DNA of 64,000 bases from Rhynchospora pubera (GCA_028095005.1 CM051462.1:234688473-234752472); one strand, 5' to 3'. Counted from the stretch's first letter, positions 38,201 to 52,083 are shown. The notes: generated by a model not told the origin, from the sequence alone. Program-made: numbers and translations.

Positions 38201-41200
38201 AAAGCTTATATTATAAAAGGTAATTATGCATATAAAGTGCAAATAATGCAATTCTTTGTATCATTTGAGCATTTCAATCGTTTCTGGATTCATTCTAAGT
38301 CGTTTCATCACTATAATCTCATTTAAATTCTTTATACCTTCTTGAATATCATTCATATGTTATTTAATCCGAAAGAATGGATTACACATGGTAATTACGA
38401 ATCGAAAGTGCAAGTAATGCAATTTCGAGTATTATTTGTGTATTTCAATCGTTCCAGTATTCATTCTAAGTCACTTCATTACAATAATCTACATTTGAAC
38501 TCTTTATACTGTATTCAATATCATTCATAGGTTATTTTTTCAAAAATAGTGGATTATACATGGTAATTACGTTAATAGAGTGCAAATAAATGTATTCGGA
38601 GTATCCTTTGAGCATTTCAATTGTTTCTGGATTCCTTCTATGTGTTCTTCATCGCAATAATCTACATTTAAACTCTTTATACGTTCTTGAATATCATTCA
38701 TATGTTATTTAATCCAAATGAATGGATTATCCAAAATACTTACACATAGAAGGCAAAAATAACGCAGTACTGAGTTTCATTTTAGCATTTCAATAGTTTT
38801 TAAATTCATTCTAAGTCATTTCTTCACAATAATCTACATTTAAACTCTTTATACTCTCTTGAATATCATTAATGTGTTACTCATTCAAAAAGATTGTATT
38901 ATAAAAGATAATTATGCTTATAAAGTGCAAATAATGCAATGCTAAGTATCATTTGAGCAATTCAATCATTTCTGGATTCAATCTAAATCGTTTCATCCAG
39001 TAATCTTCTATATTTCAATTCATTACACCGTCTAGAATATCATTCATATATTATTTAATCCATAAGAATGGATTATACATGGTAATTACGCATAGAAAGT
39101 GCAAATAATGTAATTCTAATTATCATTTGAGCGTTTCAATCGTTTCTGGATTCATTCTAAGTCTTTTCATCACTATAATCTACATTTAAATTCTTTATAC
39201 CATCTTGAATATCATTCATATGTTCTTTAATCCAAAATAATGGATTATACATGATAATTACGCATAGAAAGTGCAAATAATGTAATTCTAATTGAGCATT
39301 TCAATAGTTTCTGAACTCATTCTAAGTGGTTTCATCACAATAATCTAGATTTAAATTCTTTATGCCATCTTGAATATCATTCATATGTTATTTTATCCAA
39401 AAGAATTGATTATACTAGGTAATTACGCATGGAAAGTGCAAATAATGCTATTCCGGGTATCATTTGAGGGTTTCAATCGTTTCTGTACTCATTCTAAGTA
39501 ATTTCGTCACAATAATCTAAATTTAAAGTCTTTATACTGTCTTAAATATCATTCATAGGTTATTTTTTCAAAAAGATTGGATTATCCAAGGTAATTATGT
39601 ATATGAAGAGCAAATAATGCAGTTCTAATTATCATTTGAGCATTTTTATCGTGTCTGGATTCATTCTTTGTCATTTCATTGCATTAATCTTTATTGAAAC
39701 TTTTTATATTGTACCCAATGTCATTCATATGTTATTTATTCAAAAAAAAAATTGATAATACACGGTAATCATTTATATAAAGTGCAAATAATACAATTCT
39801 GAGTATCGTTTGAGCATTTCAACGGTTTCTGGATTCATTCTTACTCATTTTATCACAATAATCTACATTTTAAAGTTTTATACATTCTTGAATATCATTC
39901 ATATGTTATTTACTAAAAAAGAATCAATTATCCATGATAATTATGCATAGAAAGTGCAAATAATGCAGTACGGAGTATCATTTTAGCATTTCAATAGTTT
40001 CTGATTTCATTATAAGTCACTTCTTCACAATAATCTACATTTAAACTGTTTATACTGTCTTGAATATCATTAATAGGTAATTTATTCAAAAAATTGTATT
40101 ATACAAGGTAATTATGCATATAAAGTGCAAACAATGCAATTTTAAATATCATTTGAGCATTTCAATCGTTTCAGGTTTCATTCTAAGTCGTTACATCACT
40201 ATCATCTACATTTGAATTCTTTATACCGTCTTGAATATCATTCATATGTTATTTCGAAAGAATGGATTATACAAGGTAATTATGAATCGAAAGTGCAAGT
40301 AATGCAATTTCGAGTATCATTCATTTCAATCGTTCCAGTATTCATTCTATGTCATTTCATTACAATAATCTACATTTGAACTCTTTATACTGTCTTGAAT
40401 ATCATTCATAGGTTAGTTTTTGAAAAAGAGTGGATTATACATTTTAATTATGTTAATAGATTTCAAATAATGGTATTCTGAGTTTCCTTTGAGCAGTTCG
40501 ATTGTTTCTGGATTCATTCTATGTCATTTCATCGCAATAATCTACATTTAAACTCTTTATACGTTCTTGAATATCATTCATATGTTATTTAATCCAAATG
40601 AAAGGATTATCCAAGATACTTACGCATAGAAAGTGCAAATAACGCAGTACTGAGTTTCATTTTAGCATTTCAATAGTTTTTGAATTCATTCTAAGTCATT
40701 TCTTCACAATAATCTACATTTAAACTCTTTATACTCTCTTGAATATCATTACTGTGTTATTTATTTAAAAAGATTGTATTATAAAAGATAATTATGCATA
40801 TAAAGTGCAAATAATGCAATGCTAAGTATCATTTGAGCATTTCAATTATTTCTGGATTCAATCTAAATCCTTTCATCCCATAATCTACATTTAAATTAAT
40901 TATACCGTCTTGAATATTATTCATATGTTATTTAATCCAAAAGAATGGATTATACGTGGTAATTACGCATAGAAAGTGCAAATAATGTAATTCTAATTGA
41001 GCATTTCATTAGTTTCTGGATTCATTCTAAGTGGTTTCATCACAACAATCTTGATTAAAATTCTTTATACCATCTTGAATATCATTCATATGTTATTTTA
41101 TCCAAAAGAATGGATTATGCAAGGTAATTGCGCATGGAAAGTGCAAATAATGCAATTCCGGGTATCATTTGATGGTTTGAATCGTTTCTGGATTTATTGT

Positions 41201-44200
41201 TAGTAATTTCATCACAATAATCTACATTTAAACTCTTTATACTATCTTAAATATCAGTCATATGTTATTTATTCAAAAAGATTGGATTATCCAAGGTAAT
41301 TATGCATATGAAGTGCAAATAATGCAATTCTAATTATCATTTGAGCATTTCAATCGTGTATGGATTCATTCTTTGTCATTTCATTGCAATAATCTTTATT
41401 TAAACTTTTTATATAGTCCTGAATGTCATTCATATGTTATTTATTAAAAAAATTGATAATACATGGTAGTTAATTTTATAAAGTGCAAATAATACAATTC
41501 TGAGTATCGTTTGAGCATTTCAACGGGTTCTGGATTCATTCTTACTCATTTCATCACAATAATCTACATTTAAAAGGTTTATACATTTTTTAATATCATT
41601 CATATGTTATTTACTAAAAAAGAATGGATTATCCATGATAATTACACATAGAAAGTGCAAATAATGCAGTACGGAGTATCATTTTAGCATTTCAATCGTT
41701 TCTGAATTCATTGTAAGTCATTTCTTCACAATAATCTACATTTAAACTCTTATACTGTCTTGAATATCATTAATAGGTAATTTTATTCAACAGATTGTAT
41801 TATACAAGGTAATTATGCCTATAAAGTGCAAATAATACAATTTTAAGTATCATTTGAGCATTTCAATCGTTTCAGGATTCATGCTTAGTCGTTTCATCAC
41901 TATAATCTACATTTGAATTCTTTATACATACTTGAATGTCATTCATATGTCATTTAATCCGAAAGAATGGATTATACAAGCTAATTACGAATCGATAGTG
42001 CAAGTAATGCAATTTCGAGTATCATTTGAGCATTTGAATCTTTCCAGTATTCATTCCAAGTCATTTCATTACAATAATCTACATTTGGAACTCTCTATAC
42101 TGTCTTGAATATCATTCATTGGTTATTTTATCAAAACGAGTGGATTATACATGGTAATTACGTTAATAGAGTGCAAATAATTGTATTCGGAGTATCTTTT
42201 GAGCATTTCAATTGTTTCTGGATTCATTCTATGTCATTTCATCGCAATAATCTACCTTTAAACTCTTTATACGTTCTTGAATATCATTCATATGTTATTT
42301 AATCCAAATGAATGTGTTATCCAAGATACTTACGCATAGAAAGTGCAAATAACGCAGTACTGAGTTTCATTTTAGCATTTCAATAGTTTTTGAATTCATT
42401 CTAAGTCATTTCTTCACAATAATCTACATTTTAAACTCTTTATACTGTCTTGAATATAATTAATGGGTTATTTATTCAAAAATATTGTATTATACAAGGT
42501 AATTATGCATATAAAGTGCAAAGATTGCAATTCTAAGTATCATTTGAGCATTTCAATCGTTTCAGGATTCATTCTAAGTCGTTTCATCACTATAATCTAC
42601 ATTTTAATTCTTTATACCGTCTTGAATATCATTCATATGTTAGTTAATCCAAAAGAATTGATTATACAAGGTAATTATACATATGAAGTAAAAATAATGC
42701 AATTCTAATTATCATTTGAGCATTTCAATCGTATCTAGATTCATTCTATGTCATTTCATCACTATAATATACATTTAAACTCTATATACTGTCTTGAATG
42801 TCATTTATATGTTATTTACTCAAAAAGAATGGATTATACATGATAATTATCCATAGAAATTGCAAATAATGTTAATCTGAGAATCCTTTGTCGTTTCAAT
42901 CGTTTCTGGAATTATTCTATGTCATTTCATCGCAATAATCTACTTTTATACTCTTTGTAATGTCTTGAATATCATTCATATGTTATTTACTCAAAAAGAA
43001 TGGATTATACGTGATAATTACCATATAAAGTGAAAATAATGAAGTTCTGAGTTTCATTTTCGCATTTTAATCGTTTCTGGATTCATTCTAAGTAATTTTA
43101 TCGCAACAATCTACATTTAAAAACTTTGTACTTTCTTGAAAATCATTCATAAGTTATTTACTCAAAAATATTGGATTGTATATGGTAATATTGCATATAA
43201 AGTGCAAATATTGCAATTCTGAGTATCATTTGAGCATTTCAATCATTTCTAGAATCATTCTAAGTCATTTCACAATAATCTTCATTTAAGATCTTTATAC
43301 TTTCTTCAATATCATTCATATGTTATTTAATCAAAAGATTGGATTATACAAGGAAATTAGGCATATAAAGTGCAAGTAATGCTATTCCAAGTATCATTTG
43401 AGCATTTTAATCTTTTCTAGATTCATTCTAAGTCATTTCATCGCAATAATCTACATTTAAACTCTTTATACGTTCTTGAATATCATTCATAGGTTATTTA
43501 CTTAAAAACAATGGATTATCCATGATACTTACGCATAGAAAGTGCAAATAAAGTAGTACTGAGTATCATTTTAGCATTTCAATCATTTCGGAATTCATTC
43601 TAAGACACTTCTTCGCAATAATCTACATTTAAACTCTTTAAATGTTCTTGAATATCATTCATATGTTATTTAATCCAAATGAATGTGTTATCCAAGATAC
43701 TTACACTTAGAAACTGCAAATAACGGAGTACTGAGTATCTTTTTAGCATTTCAATCATTTCTGGATTCATTCTAAATCATTTCATCGCAATAATCTATAT
43801 TTAGAATCTTTATACGTTTTTGAATATCATTCAAATGTTATTTAATCCAAATGAATGTGTTATCCAAGATACTTACACATAGAAAGTGTAAATAACGCAG
43901 TACTGAGTGTCATGTTAGCATTTCAATCGTTTCTAAATTTATTCTAAGTCATTTCTTCACAATAATCTATACTTAAGCTCTTGTATACTGTCTTGAATAT
44001 CATTAATAAGTTATTTATACGAAAAGATTGTATTATACCAGGTAATTAGGAATATAAAGTGCAAATAATGCAATTCTATGTATCAATTGAGGATTTCAAT
44101 CGTTTCAGGATTTTTACTAAGTCGTTTCACCACAATAATCTACATTTAAATTCTTTATACCGTCTTGAATATTATTCATATGTTATTTAATCCAAAAGAA

Positions 44201-47200
44201 TGGATTATACAAGGTAATTACACATAGAAAGTGCAAAATAATGCAATTTCGAGTATCATTTGAGCATTTCAATCATATCTGGATTCATTCGTAGTCATTT
44301 CATCACAATAATCTACATTTAAACTCTTTATAGTGTCATGATTATCATTCATAGGTTATTTACTCAAAAAGACTTGATTATACATGGTAATTACATTTAT
44401 AAAGTGCAAATAATGCTATTCTGAGTATCGTTTGAGCATTTCTATCGTTTCTGGATTTATTCTAATTCATTTTATTGCAATAATCTACTTTTTAAACTTT
44501 TTATACTGTCTTGAATATCAATCATATGTTATTTACTCAAAGAGAATGGATTATACATGATCATTACGCATGGAAAGTGCAAATGACGCAGTACCGAGTA
44601 TAATTTTAGCATTTCAATCGTTTCTGAATTCATTCTAAGTCCCTCCTTGATGTTAAGATTAAAATTCAATCACAGCCATCAATTTCATTTTAATCTAATG
44701 GATGAAATTTTGTGGCAACTGTGGCAGTGGAACCATCCTCTTTTTCAAAAAAAATTGTATTATACATGGTAATTATGCATATAAAGTGCAAATAATGTAA
44801 TTCTAATTGAGTATTTCAATCGTTTCTCGATTCAATCTAAGTTGTTTCATCACAACAATCTACATTTAAATTCTTTATACCGTCTTGAATATAATTCATA
44901 CGTTATTTATCCAAAAGAATGGATTATACATGGTAATTACGCATGGAAAGTGCAAATAATGCTTTTACGGATATCAGTTGAGGATTTCAATCGTTTCTGG
45001 ATTCATTCTAAGTAAGTTCATCACGATAAACTACATTTAAACTATTTATTCTGTCTTGAATATCATTCATAGGTTATCTATTTGAAAAGATTGGATTATA
45101 CATGGTAATTACGCTTATAAAATGCAAATAATGCTATTCGGAGTAACCTTTGATCATTTCAATAAATTCTAGAATCATTCTAAGTCATTTCATCACAATA
45201 ATCTTCATTTATGCTATTTATACTTTTTGAATATCATTAAAAGGTTATTTATTCAAAAAGATTGGATTATACAAGGAAATTAGGCATATAAAGTGCAAAT
45301 AATGCTATTCCGAGTATCATTTGAGCATTTCAATCTTTTCTAGATTCATTCTAAGTCATTTGATCACAATAATATACATTTAAACTCTTTATATTGTCTT
45401 GAATGTCATTTATACGTTATTTACTCAAAAAGAATGGATTGTACATGGTAATTACACATAGAAAGTGCAAATAATGTTATTCTGAGTATCCTTTGTTGTT
45501 TCAATCGTTTCTGGATTCATTCTATGTCATTTCATCGGAATAAGCTACTTTTAAACATTTTATGCTATCTTCAATATCATTCACATGTTATTTACTCACA
45601 AAGAATGGATTATACATGATAATTACCATAGAAATTGAAAATAATGTAGTTCTGAGTTTCATTTAAGCATTTCAATCATTTCTGGATTCAATCTAAATAA
45701 TTTCATCACAATAATCTACATTTAAACTCTTTGTACTGCCCTGAAAATCATTCATAAGTTATTTACTCAAAAATATTGGATTGTACATGGTAATTACGCA
45801 TATAAAGTGAAAATATTGCAATTCTGAGTATCATATTAACATTTTAATAATTTCTAGAATCATTCTAAGTCATTTCTTCACAATAATTTACATTTAAACT
45901 CTTTATACTGTCTTGAATATCATTCATAGGTTACTTATTCAAAAATATTGGATTGTATAAGGTAATTACACATACAAAGTGGAAATATTGCAATTCTGTG
46001 TTTCATTTGAGCATTTCAATTGTTTGTAGATTCATTCTAAGTCATTCCATCATAATAATCTTTATTTAAGCTCTTTATACTATATTGAATATCATGCATA
46101 GGTTATTTATTCAAAAAGATTAGATTATACAAGGAAATTCCGCATATAAAGTGCAAATAATGCTATTCCGAGTATCATTTGAGCATTTCTATCGTTTCTG
46201 GATTCTTTCTAAGTCATTTGATCACAATTATCTACATTTAAACTGTTTTATACTGTCTCGAATGTCATTCATATGTTATTTATTCAAAAAAATTTGATAA
46301 TACATGGTAATATTGGATATAAAGTGCAAATAATGCTATTCTAAGTATGCTTTGAGTATTTCAATCATTTCTGAATTTATTCTAAGTCATTTCATCACAA
46401 TAATTTACTTTTAAATTCTTTATACTGTCTTGAATATCAATCATAGGTTATGTATTCAAAAATATTGGATTATAAATGGTAATTACCCTTTTAAAATGCA
46501 AATAATGGTATTCTGAGTAACCTTTGATCATTTCAATAATTTCTTTATTTATTCTATGTCATTTCATCGCAATAATATATTTTGAAACTCTTTATACTGT
46601 CATGAATATCATTCATATGTTATACTAAAAAAGAATTGATTATTCGTGATAATTATCATAGAAAGTGTAAATAATTCAGTTTTGAGTATCATTTTACGAT
46701 TTCAATCATTTCTGGATTCCTTCTAAGTAATTTCACCACAATAATCTTCATTGAAACTCTTTATACTGTATTGAAAATCATTCATATCTTATTTATTCAA
46801 AAAAGAGATGAATTATACTATTCTGAGTATCATTTGAAATTGCAAATAATACTATTCTGAGTATCATTTGAGCATTTCAATTGTTTCTAGATTCATTCTA
46901 AGCCATTTGATCACAATAATATACATTTAAACTATTTATACTGTCTCGAATGTCATTACCATAGAAAGTGAAAATAATGCAGTTCTGAGTGTCATTTTAG
47001 CATATCAATCATTTCTGAATTCATTCTAAGTAATTTCATCACAATAATCTACATTTAAACTCTTTATATTTTCATGAAAATCATTCATATGTTTTTACTA
47101 AAAAAGAATGGATTATACATGGCAATTACACATAGAAACTGCTAATAATGCAATTCTGAGTATCATTGGGGCATTTCAATCGTTTCTGTATTCATTCTAA

Positions 47201-47955
47201 GTTATATCATCACAATAATCTGCATTTAAACTGTTTATACTATCTTGAATTTCACTCATATGCTATTTACTTAAAAAGAATGGTTTATCCTTGATAATTA
47301 CGCATATAAAGTAAAAATAATGTTGTACAGAGTATCATTTTAACATTTTAACGTTTCTGAATTCATTCTAAGTCATTTCTACACAATAATCTACATTTAA
47401 AATCTTTTATACTGTCTTGAATATCATTTATAGGTTATTTATTCAAAAAGATTGGATTATAAATAATGCAATTCATAGTATCTTTTCAGGACTTCAATAA
47501 TTTCGGGATTCATTCTAAGTCATTTCATCACAATAATCAAAATTTAAACTCTTTATTCTATTTTGAAAATCATCCATATTTTAAATCACTCAAAAAGAAT
47601 GGATTATACATGGTAATTTTGGATATAAAGTCCAAATAATACAATTCCGAGTATCGTTTGAGCATTTCAATCGTTTCTGAATTTATTCTAAGTCATTTCA
47701 TCACAATAATCTACCTTTACACTCTTCATAGTGTCTTGAATGTCATTTATATGTTATTTATTCAAAAAAATTGGATATAAAGTGCAAATAGTGCAATTCT
47801 GAGTATCATTTAAGCATTTTAATTGTTTCTGGATTCATTTTAAGTCATTTCATCACAATATTCTACATTTAAACTCTTTATATTGACTTATATATCATTC
47901 ATATATTATTTACTCAAAAAGAATAGATTGTACATTGTAATTGCGCATAAAAAGA
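32230..47955. repeat. 171-bp satellite array, ~92 units
   Basis: A continuous head-to-tail array whose unit includes 'aataatctacatttaaactc', 'ttgaatatcattcatatg', 'aatggattatacatggtaat', 'gtgcaaataatgcaattc' and 'catttgagcatttcaatcg'. Spacing of the first landmark is 171-172 bp (for example near 37630, 37802 and 37973). Units are diverged, and variants recur at 9-11-unit intervals, showing higher-order organisation in at least the middle part. Several truncated or rejoined units occur (about 34300-34360, 34660, 46810-46850). Open frames up to about 80 codons here are satellite read-through and not genes. A unit near 170 bp is typical of plant centromeric or heterochromatic satellites, but this block alone does not show a centromere. 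Confidence 0.95.
44641..44741. other. Non-satellite interruption in the array
   Basis: About 100 bp starting 'ccctccttgatgttaagatt' and including 'gcaactgtggcagtggaacc' do not match any satellite unit. Satellite resumes with a truncated unit at 'attgtattatacatgg'. It could be a transposon fragment or filler DNA at a repair junction. Confidence 0.6.
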
Positions 47956-47962
47956 ACGAACA

Positions 47963-48085
47963 AAGAGATTTTTTGTTGAGATCACACAGATTCTCAAATT
48001 AAAATATGGCTAATGTCGATTTGATATCAATTTCTGTCTCATTACAGGAGAGTCTAGGCCCTTTATATAGCCTAGAGTAACTTAA
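47963..48085 (-). promoter_or_regulatory. Orphan promoter copy at satellite edge
   Basis: This stretch is homologous to the promoter and leader of the F-box gene (56385-56500). Both contain 'gatttgatatcaatttct' and 'cagattctcaaattaaaa' and, on the minus strand, a TATA box (CTATATAAAG at 48070-48061 here). The coding part that should follow downstream on the minus strand is missing; the sequence instead runs within about 20 bp into the satellite array. It is either a truncated paralogue or a shared repeat that donated a promoter to the F-box gene. Confidence 0.5.
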
Positions 48086-48099
48086 GGACGAAGAAACAA

Positions 48100-48557
48100 T
48101 ATGCCACAAGATGTCCTATTAGCGAAGGGCTGGCAGGGGAGGGTTCTTGTAACTATTGTAACTATTGTCACCATGATGAAACCTTGGGTCACTTGTTTTT
48201 TCAGTGTCCACAACACAAAAGGATATGGCTTTGGTTCTTAGATCAATTTGATATCCATATTCATGTACAAAACTTGAATGATCTTATCAGTTTGCTCAAT
48301 GATACACAAGTACAGTGGGGTACGGCAGTGAAGATTTGGTGTAGTGCAATTATGTGAGTGTGTTGGAAGTGTAGGAATGAAGTGGCAATTAATAATGGGA
48401 GAATTCCTTTCTTTAGATAGATGGACACCAAAATTCATGCTTTTATTTTTTGTTGTCAGATTTGTGGGATGAAAAACTCAAAGAGAAAGTGTTGAAGCTG
48501 ATGCCTGATGTCCAAGAGCTTTCTCTGCAATTGATGGGAGAGGAGTTTCAATATTGA
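48100..48557 (+). pseudogene. Relic of a reverse-transcriptase zinc-knuckle (zf-RVT) protein
   Basis: One frame reads VLLAKGWQGRV at about 48113. After a frameshift, another reads CNYCHHDETLGHLFFQCP at about 48156-48210, followed by HKRIWLWF. A third near 48457-48557 reads SDLWDEKLKEKV and stops after GEEFQY. C-x2-C...ET..HLFF.C is the zf-RVT signature found at the C-terminus of plant LINE reverse transcriptases and derived proteins. The frame changes and a stop after 'CSAIM' show that it is decayed. Confidence 0.6.
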
Positions 48558-49803
48558 TTGTTTGGATAGCCGATCGATAGCACAAGCTGCTACCAGTTTT
48601 CCAACATAAGAAGAAAAATGAGTAGTTGTCTCATATTATATTTGTTTGCTTTAAGCCATTGGTACTCAGTCAGGACTGTTGTGTAATTCCTTGAGTTGAT
48701 TTGTGGTTGATAGTTGTTTTGGTATGGAGATCTTAATTTTGATAATATCAGTAGGTTAAAACTAGTTGTTGTGTTTTGGTTAATTGGAGTGGTTGGTGTT
48801 GTGAAGTTTTTTACGGTATTGTGGGGTAATGTGGGCTCCGTTTGCATGGTGTGGGAATAAGAGGAATAAGGGAAGAAGTGGGAAGAAGTATTGAGAAATG
48901 TGTAATTTTGTGAAGAGGTTGAATTGTTTATAATAAATTTATTCTCTTATTCTCTTATTCTCACATCTCATCCAAACGGAGCTCATAAGATGTTAGTAGT
49001 GAGTAAAGAGGGGGTTTTTATGGTACCGTTGTATGAGAGTTGGGTGATTTCCTTAAGGTCTGCTCCAGAAGGACTTAATGGGAGAGGGTGAGGGAGAAGA
49101 TGAACTGTCTTTTCTCTGCCCAAGACCATTATCCTACTCCAAAAATTTAAATTTGAAGGAAAATCAAGGAGAATGAAGGAGAATAAAGTTTAACTCTTAT
49201 GTAAAAACAAGAAGAGATGTGCACTTGTGATTACACCCAAATTTGAATGTAGAATGAAATGTTGCACTTTAATATGTTTGCAATGTACTGGCATGAATAT
49301 TAATACTTTTTGTTATTTATGAAAAATATACTTTTATTTTAGAAATTGAGCAGCAAATTCGAGAAAATTTGACATATGTAATTTTCTCTTACAAATTTTT
49401 CGTACTTGAGTTTTGCATGTTTTATAATGATTTGTATCGAAAGATCTTTTTATGAACATAAAATTAATATAATTAATTTTTATACTTTATAAATAAAAAT
49501 AATCTTACTTGAAATTAATATTGAAAATATATAATGCATATATTTTTTAAATCCTAATTTAGCAGCATATCGAAGATGTTAAATTTATTTAATATGTAAT
49601 ATTGTAGTGTACTGCAGAACTTTGCCTTTAATACTAAACATAAAAGTTAGCAAGAAGAATTGTCTTTTTTTTTTAAGAAAACTTGACAGTGAATACAAGA
49701 GGAACTGTCAACGATATGAATTAACTTCCGAAGGTTTTAATTTTTGGAATTTCCGCGGATTAATTTTGTTGGGTTCCGAAATTTCCTTCTTTCCTCAACT
49801 CTA
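48558..49803. other. Intergenic with one MITE
   Basis: Apart from the MITE at 48834-48983 no gene is seen. The sequence just before 49804 (ttccgcggattaattttg...) would be the leader of the next gene. Confidence 0.45.
48834..48983. mobile_element. Tourist-like MITE (family copy 2, inverted)
   Basis: Terminal repeats ggctccgtttg and caaacggagct flank an interior with 'gaagaagtgggaagaagt' and 'gtgtaattttgtgaagag'. That interior is the reverse complement of the MITE at 8387-8543. The target duplication is unclear. Confidence 0.65.
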
Positions 49804-49857
49804 ATGGAACTATTCGAGACATGGAAAGAGATACTGAAAATCCAGAAATTTCGTCGG

Positions 49858-51660
49858 ATGGCCTCCTACACGGGCTTTTATTGCTTCGCCGCTCTCATCT
49901 CCTACGCCTACACCAGCAACACGTACGTACCTTTTCTACTTCCACCCTTCTTCTTTCCTTTGTTTCTTTTTCATTTAAGCCCTTGTTCTTTCCCCAAATT
50001 GTGTAGGACTCGAGCTGGGATTTCCAGGGCTGATCAGTACTATGCTTCTTACCCTGCTGGCACTGAGCTCCTTACAGATACAGCCAAGGTCTTTCCAATG
50101 CTACATTTCTTTTTTATTAGAACTTGGGCTTTAGTTATATTAGTTTAAGGAACTACATGGTTCTTGCTTCCAAAATTGTGTGGTTTTCGCTTCCAAATTT
50201 TGTAAATATAGCATCTGCACTGTGATGTATTTTCTAAGTTATGGGAAAATCAAGGAGTATTGGGTTGCAGAGCCTAATATCTATGTATATTTAGCACTCC
50301 CTAGATTGTCTGCATACATGTTGCATGGAAGGTGTTTGATGAATTGCCTCAATGATCTGAGGTTCTCATTTATTTGCTTTATGCAACGATGTGGTGCTTC
50401 TTTTGAGATGCATTTTCAGTACTCCAGAATATTTTGCTATTTTATTGAAAAAAGAAGGAAGCATAGTTTATCTTAATTAAATAGCCCCTGGAATTTCTGG
50501 TCTTGTTGTGCATATAATGTGTTTGCTGAAATTTCCGAACCAAATATGGTCATGAATCTTAACTATATTTTCTTATTGATGGTGGCAGCTATACAAGGCA
50601 GCACTGGGTAATTGCTTTGAGATTGAGGAATGGGGGCCGATAGAGTTTTCCATAATGGCCAAGCATTTTGACCGCCAGGGCAAACCTCCCTATGCATACC
50701 ATGCTGTAAGTGCCCATATTTTCAATTCATTTATCTTAATTCTGTCAATCTGAAATTTCATGTATTGCCCTCCAAAACCCGATCCTCCAATTTCATCTGT
50801 GCAAAGCAAAGAAAAATTATGGACTGGTTGGTAATCAATTAAAACATAAAACTGTGTCCTGGATAGTTTAAACATGGAAAATTTATGGGTATTGTCCTGA
50901 TATCCTTAAAGTGTACATTTCTTCCTTCTTTATTTTCTTGTGGATGTGATAAACATGTACTTATTTCCTCATTCTTTTTGCTCACCATTATTGAGGGATA
51001 AACTGATTTAGTATAGGTTATGACCTATATCATAAATAAATGTATTATTGTTGTCATTGCCCTCGTATTGTTATACGTGGTGTTTAAGGCCTCAAGTTGT
51101 CAACATCTATAGATGACCCAAAATGCAAGTAGTTCTGCATTTATGATGATATAGTCTAATTTCAATCTGCCCAACTGCAATTTGTGATCCAGATTTCTGG
51201 ACCTCAAAAAACGATCAAACCATAATTTTTGAAAATTAAAAAAATGTTTGCTTCTCTTTATATTTAGTAATTTTTTATTATTCTTATCTCTATCTTATCT
51301 TCCGAAGGATTTTTCTTGAAGAAAACCTGCTAACTTTTTAATTAGAACCTAATGCTTGAAATCAATAATTAACCAAATAGGACCTGCCTGTACTTAACCA
51401 GTATTGGTACTTATGGGACTAATTCCGTCTGTACTGGTAAGTTGCAAATCTGGTGCTGGCTAAAATACGACCTTAATAACCAAATTACTCTATTCATTTT
51501 CTATACTATAGGCGTCCCTTTGTGTGTTTCATTTTTCTTAGTGTGATTCACGAAACTCTGGATTAATTTGCTAACATTGTTTCCTTTTTTTTTTCTCTCT
51601 CTCTTTCAGCAATATATGGCGCACCTTCTTTCTCATGGGCAGTTAGATGGTAGTGGGTAG
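49858..51660 (+). CDS. Small conserved plant membrane protein, 4 exons (possible complex I accessory subunit)
   Basis: Exons: 49858-49922, 50007-50088, 50589-50705, 51610-51660. Junctions are GT..AG and the product is 104 residues. It begins MASYTGFYCFAALISYAYTS, a short N-terminal membrane segment. A soluble part follows with TRAGISRADQYYASYPAG, LYKAALGNCFEIEEWGP and AKHFDRQGKPPYAYHAQYM, ending LSHGQLDGSG. From memory this resembles a conserved single-span plant protein detected with mitochondrial respiratory complex I; I could not verify that and the function is inferred. An in-frame ATG at 49804 would add 18 residues (MELFETWKEILKIQKFRR). I prefer 49858 because the added part is basic and not expected from the family, but it could be a mitochondrial targeting extension. 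A 3'-only duplicate lies at 59416-60875. Confidence 0.8.
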
Positions 51661-52080
51661 TCTGGATATCCAGTTCATGCCTTTTTGAAGTAAATTTTAT
51701 TTCATATGGGCATATGTTTCTTGTATGGTATATGTAGAATTTTTTTTTTTCTCCTTTCAGTTATCATTGTAGTGGCACAAATCCGAATAACACATACAGC
51801 TTAAAATCGTTTGTTGTGGTACTTTTTCGCAACAGATGAAAATTTTAGTTCTTGCTCTGTAGTTAATTACCTGCTTTTTCAGCCTAGCGTCTGTAAACAC
51901 ATTACTTGTTCTATAATGATATTACAATCTTATGGGATGACTAATGCAAGATCTGAAAGTGACGCAGTAATTTAAATCGGAACTGTCTGGCAATGGTGTT
52001 TGACATGCATGAAGTTAGCATAATTTTTTTAAGTTGTAAACGAATTTGTTAAGCTATATATTATATATAAATAATTATCT
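51661..52080. other. 3' flank of the small membrane-protein gene
   Basis: 3' UTR and flank. The part up to about 52000 is still recognisable in the duplicate at 60536-60875, for example 'ttcttgtatggtatatgtag'. Confidence 0.6.
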
Positions 52081-52083
52081 TAA

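Noticed and set aside
33849..42708. Several open frames of 60-82 codons with similar proteins (NIIHMLFNPKEW...)
   Set aside because: They are repeated read-through of the 171-bp satellite unit, not a gene family; they lack introns, promoters and stable ends.
32230..47955. CRISPR-like array
   Set aside because: Units are contiguous 171-bp repeats with no spacers, in a plant genome.
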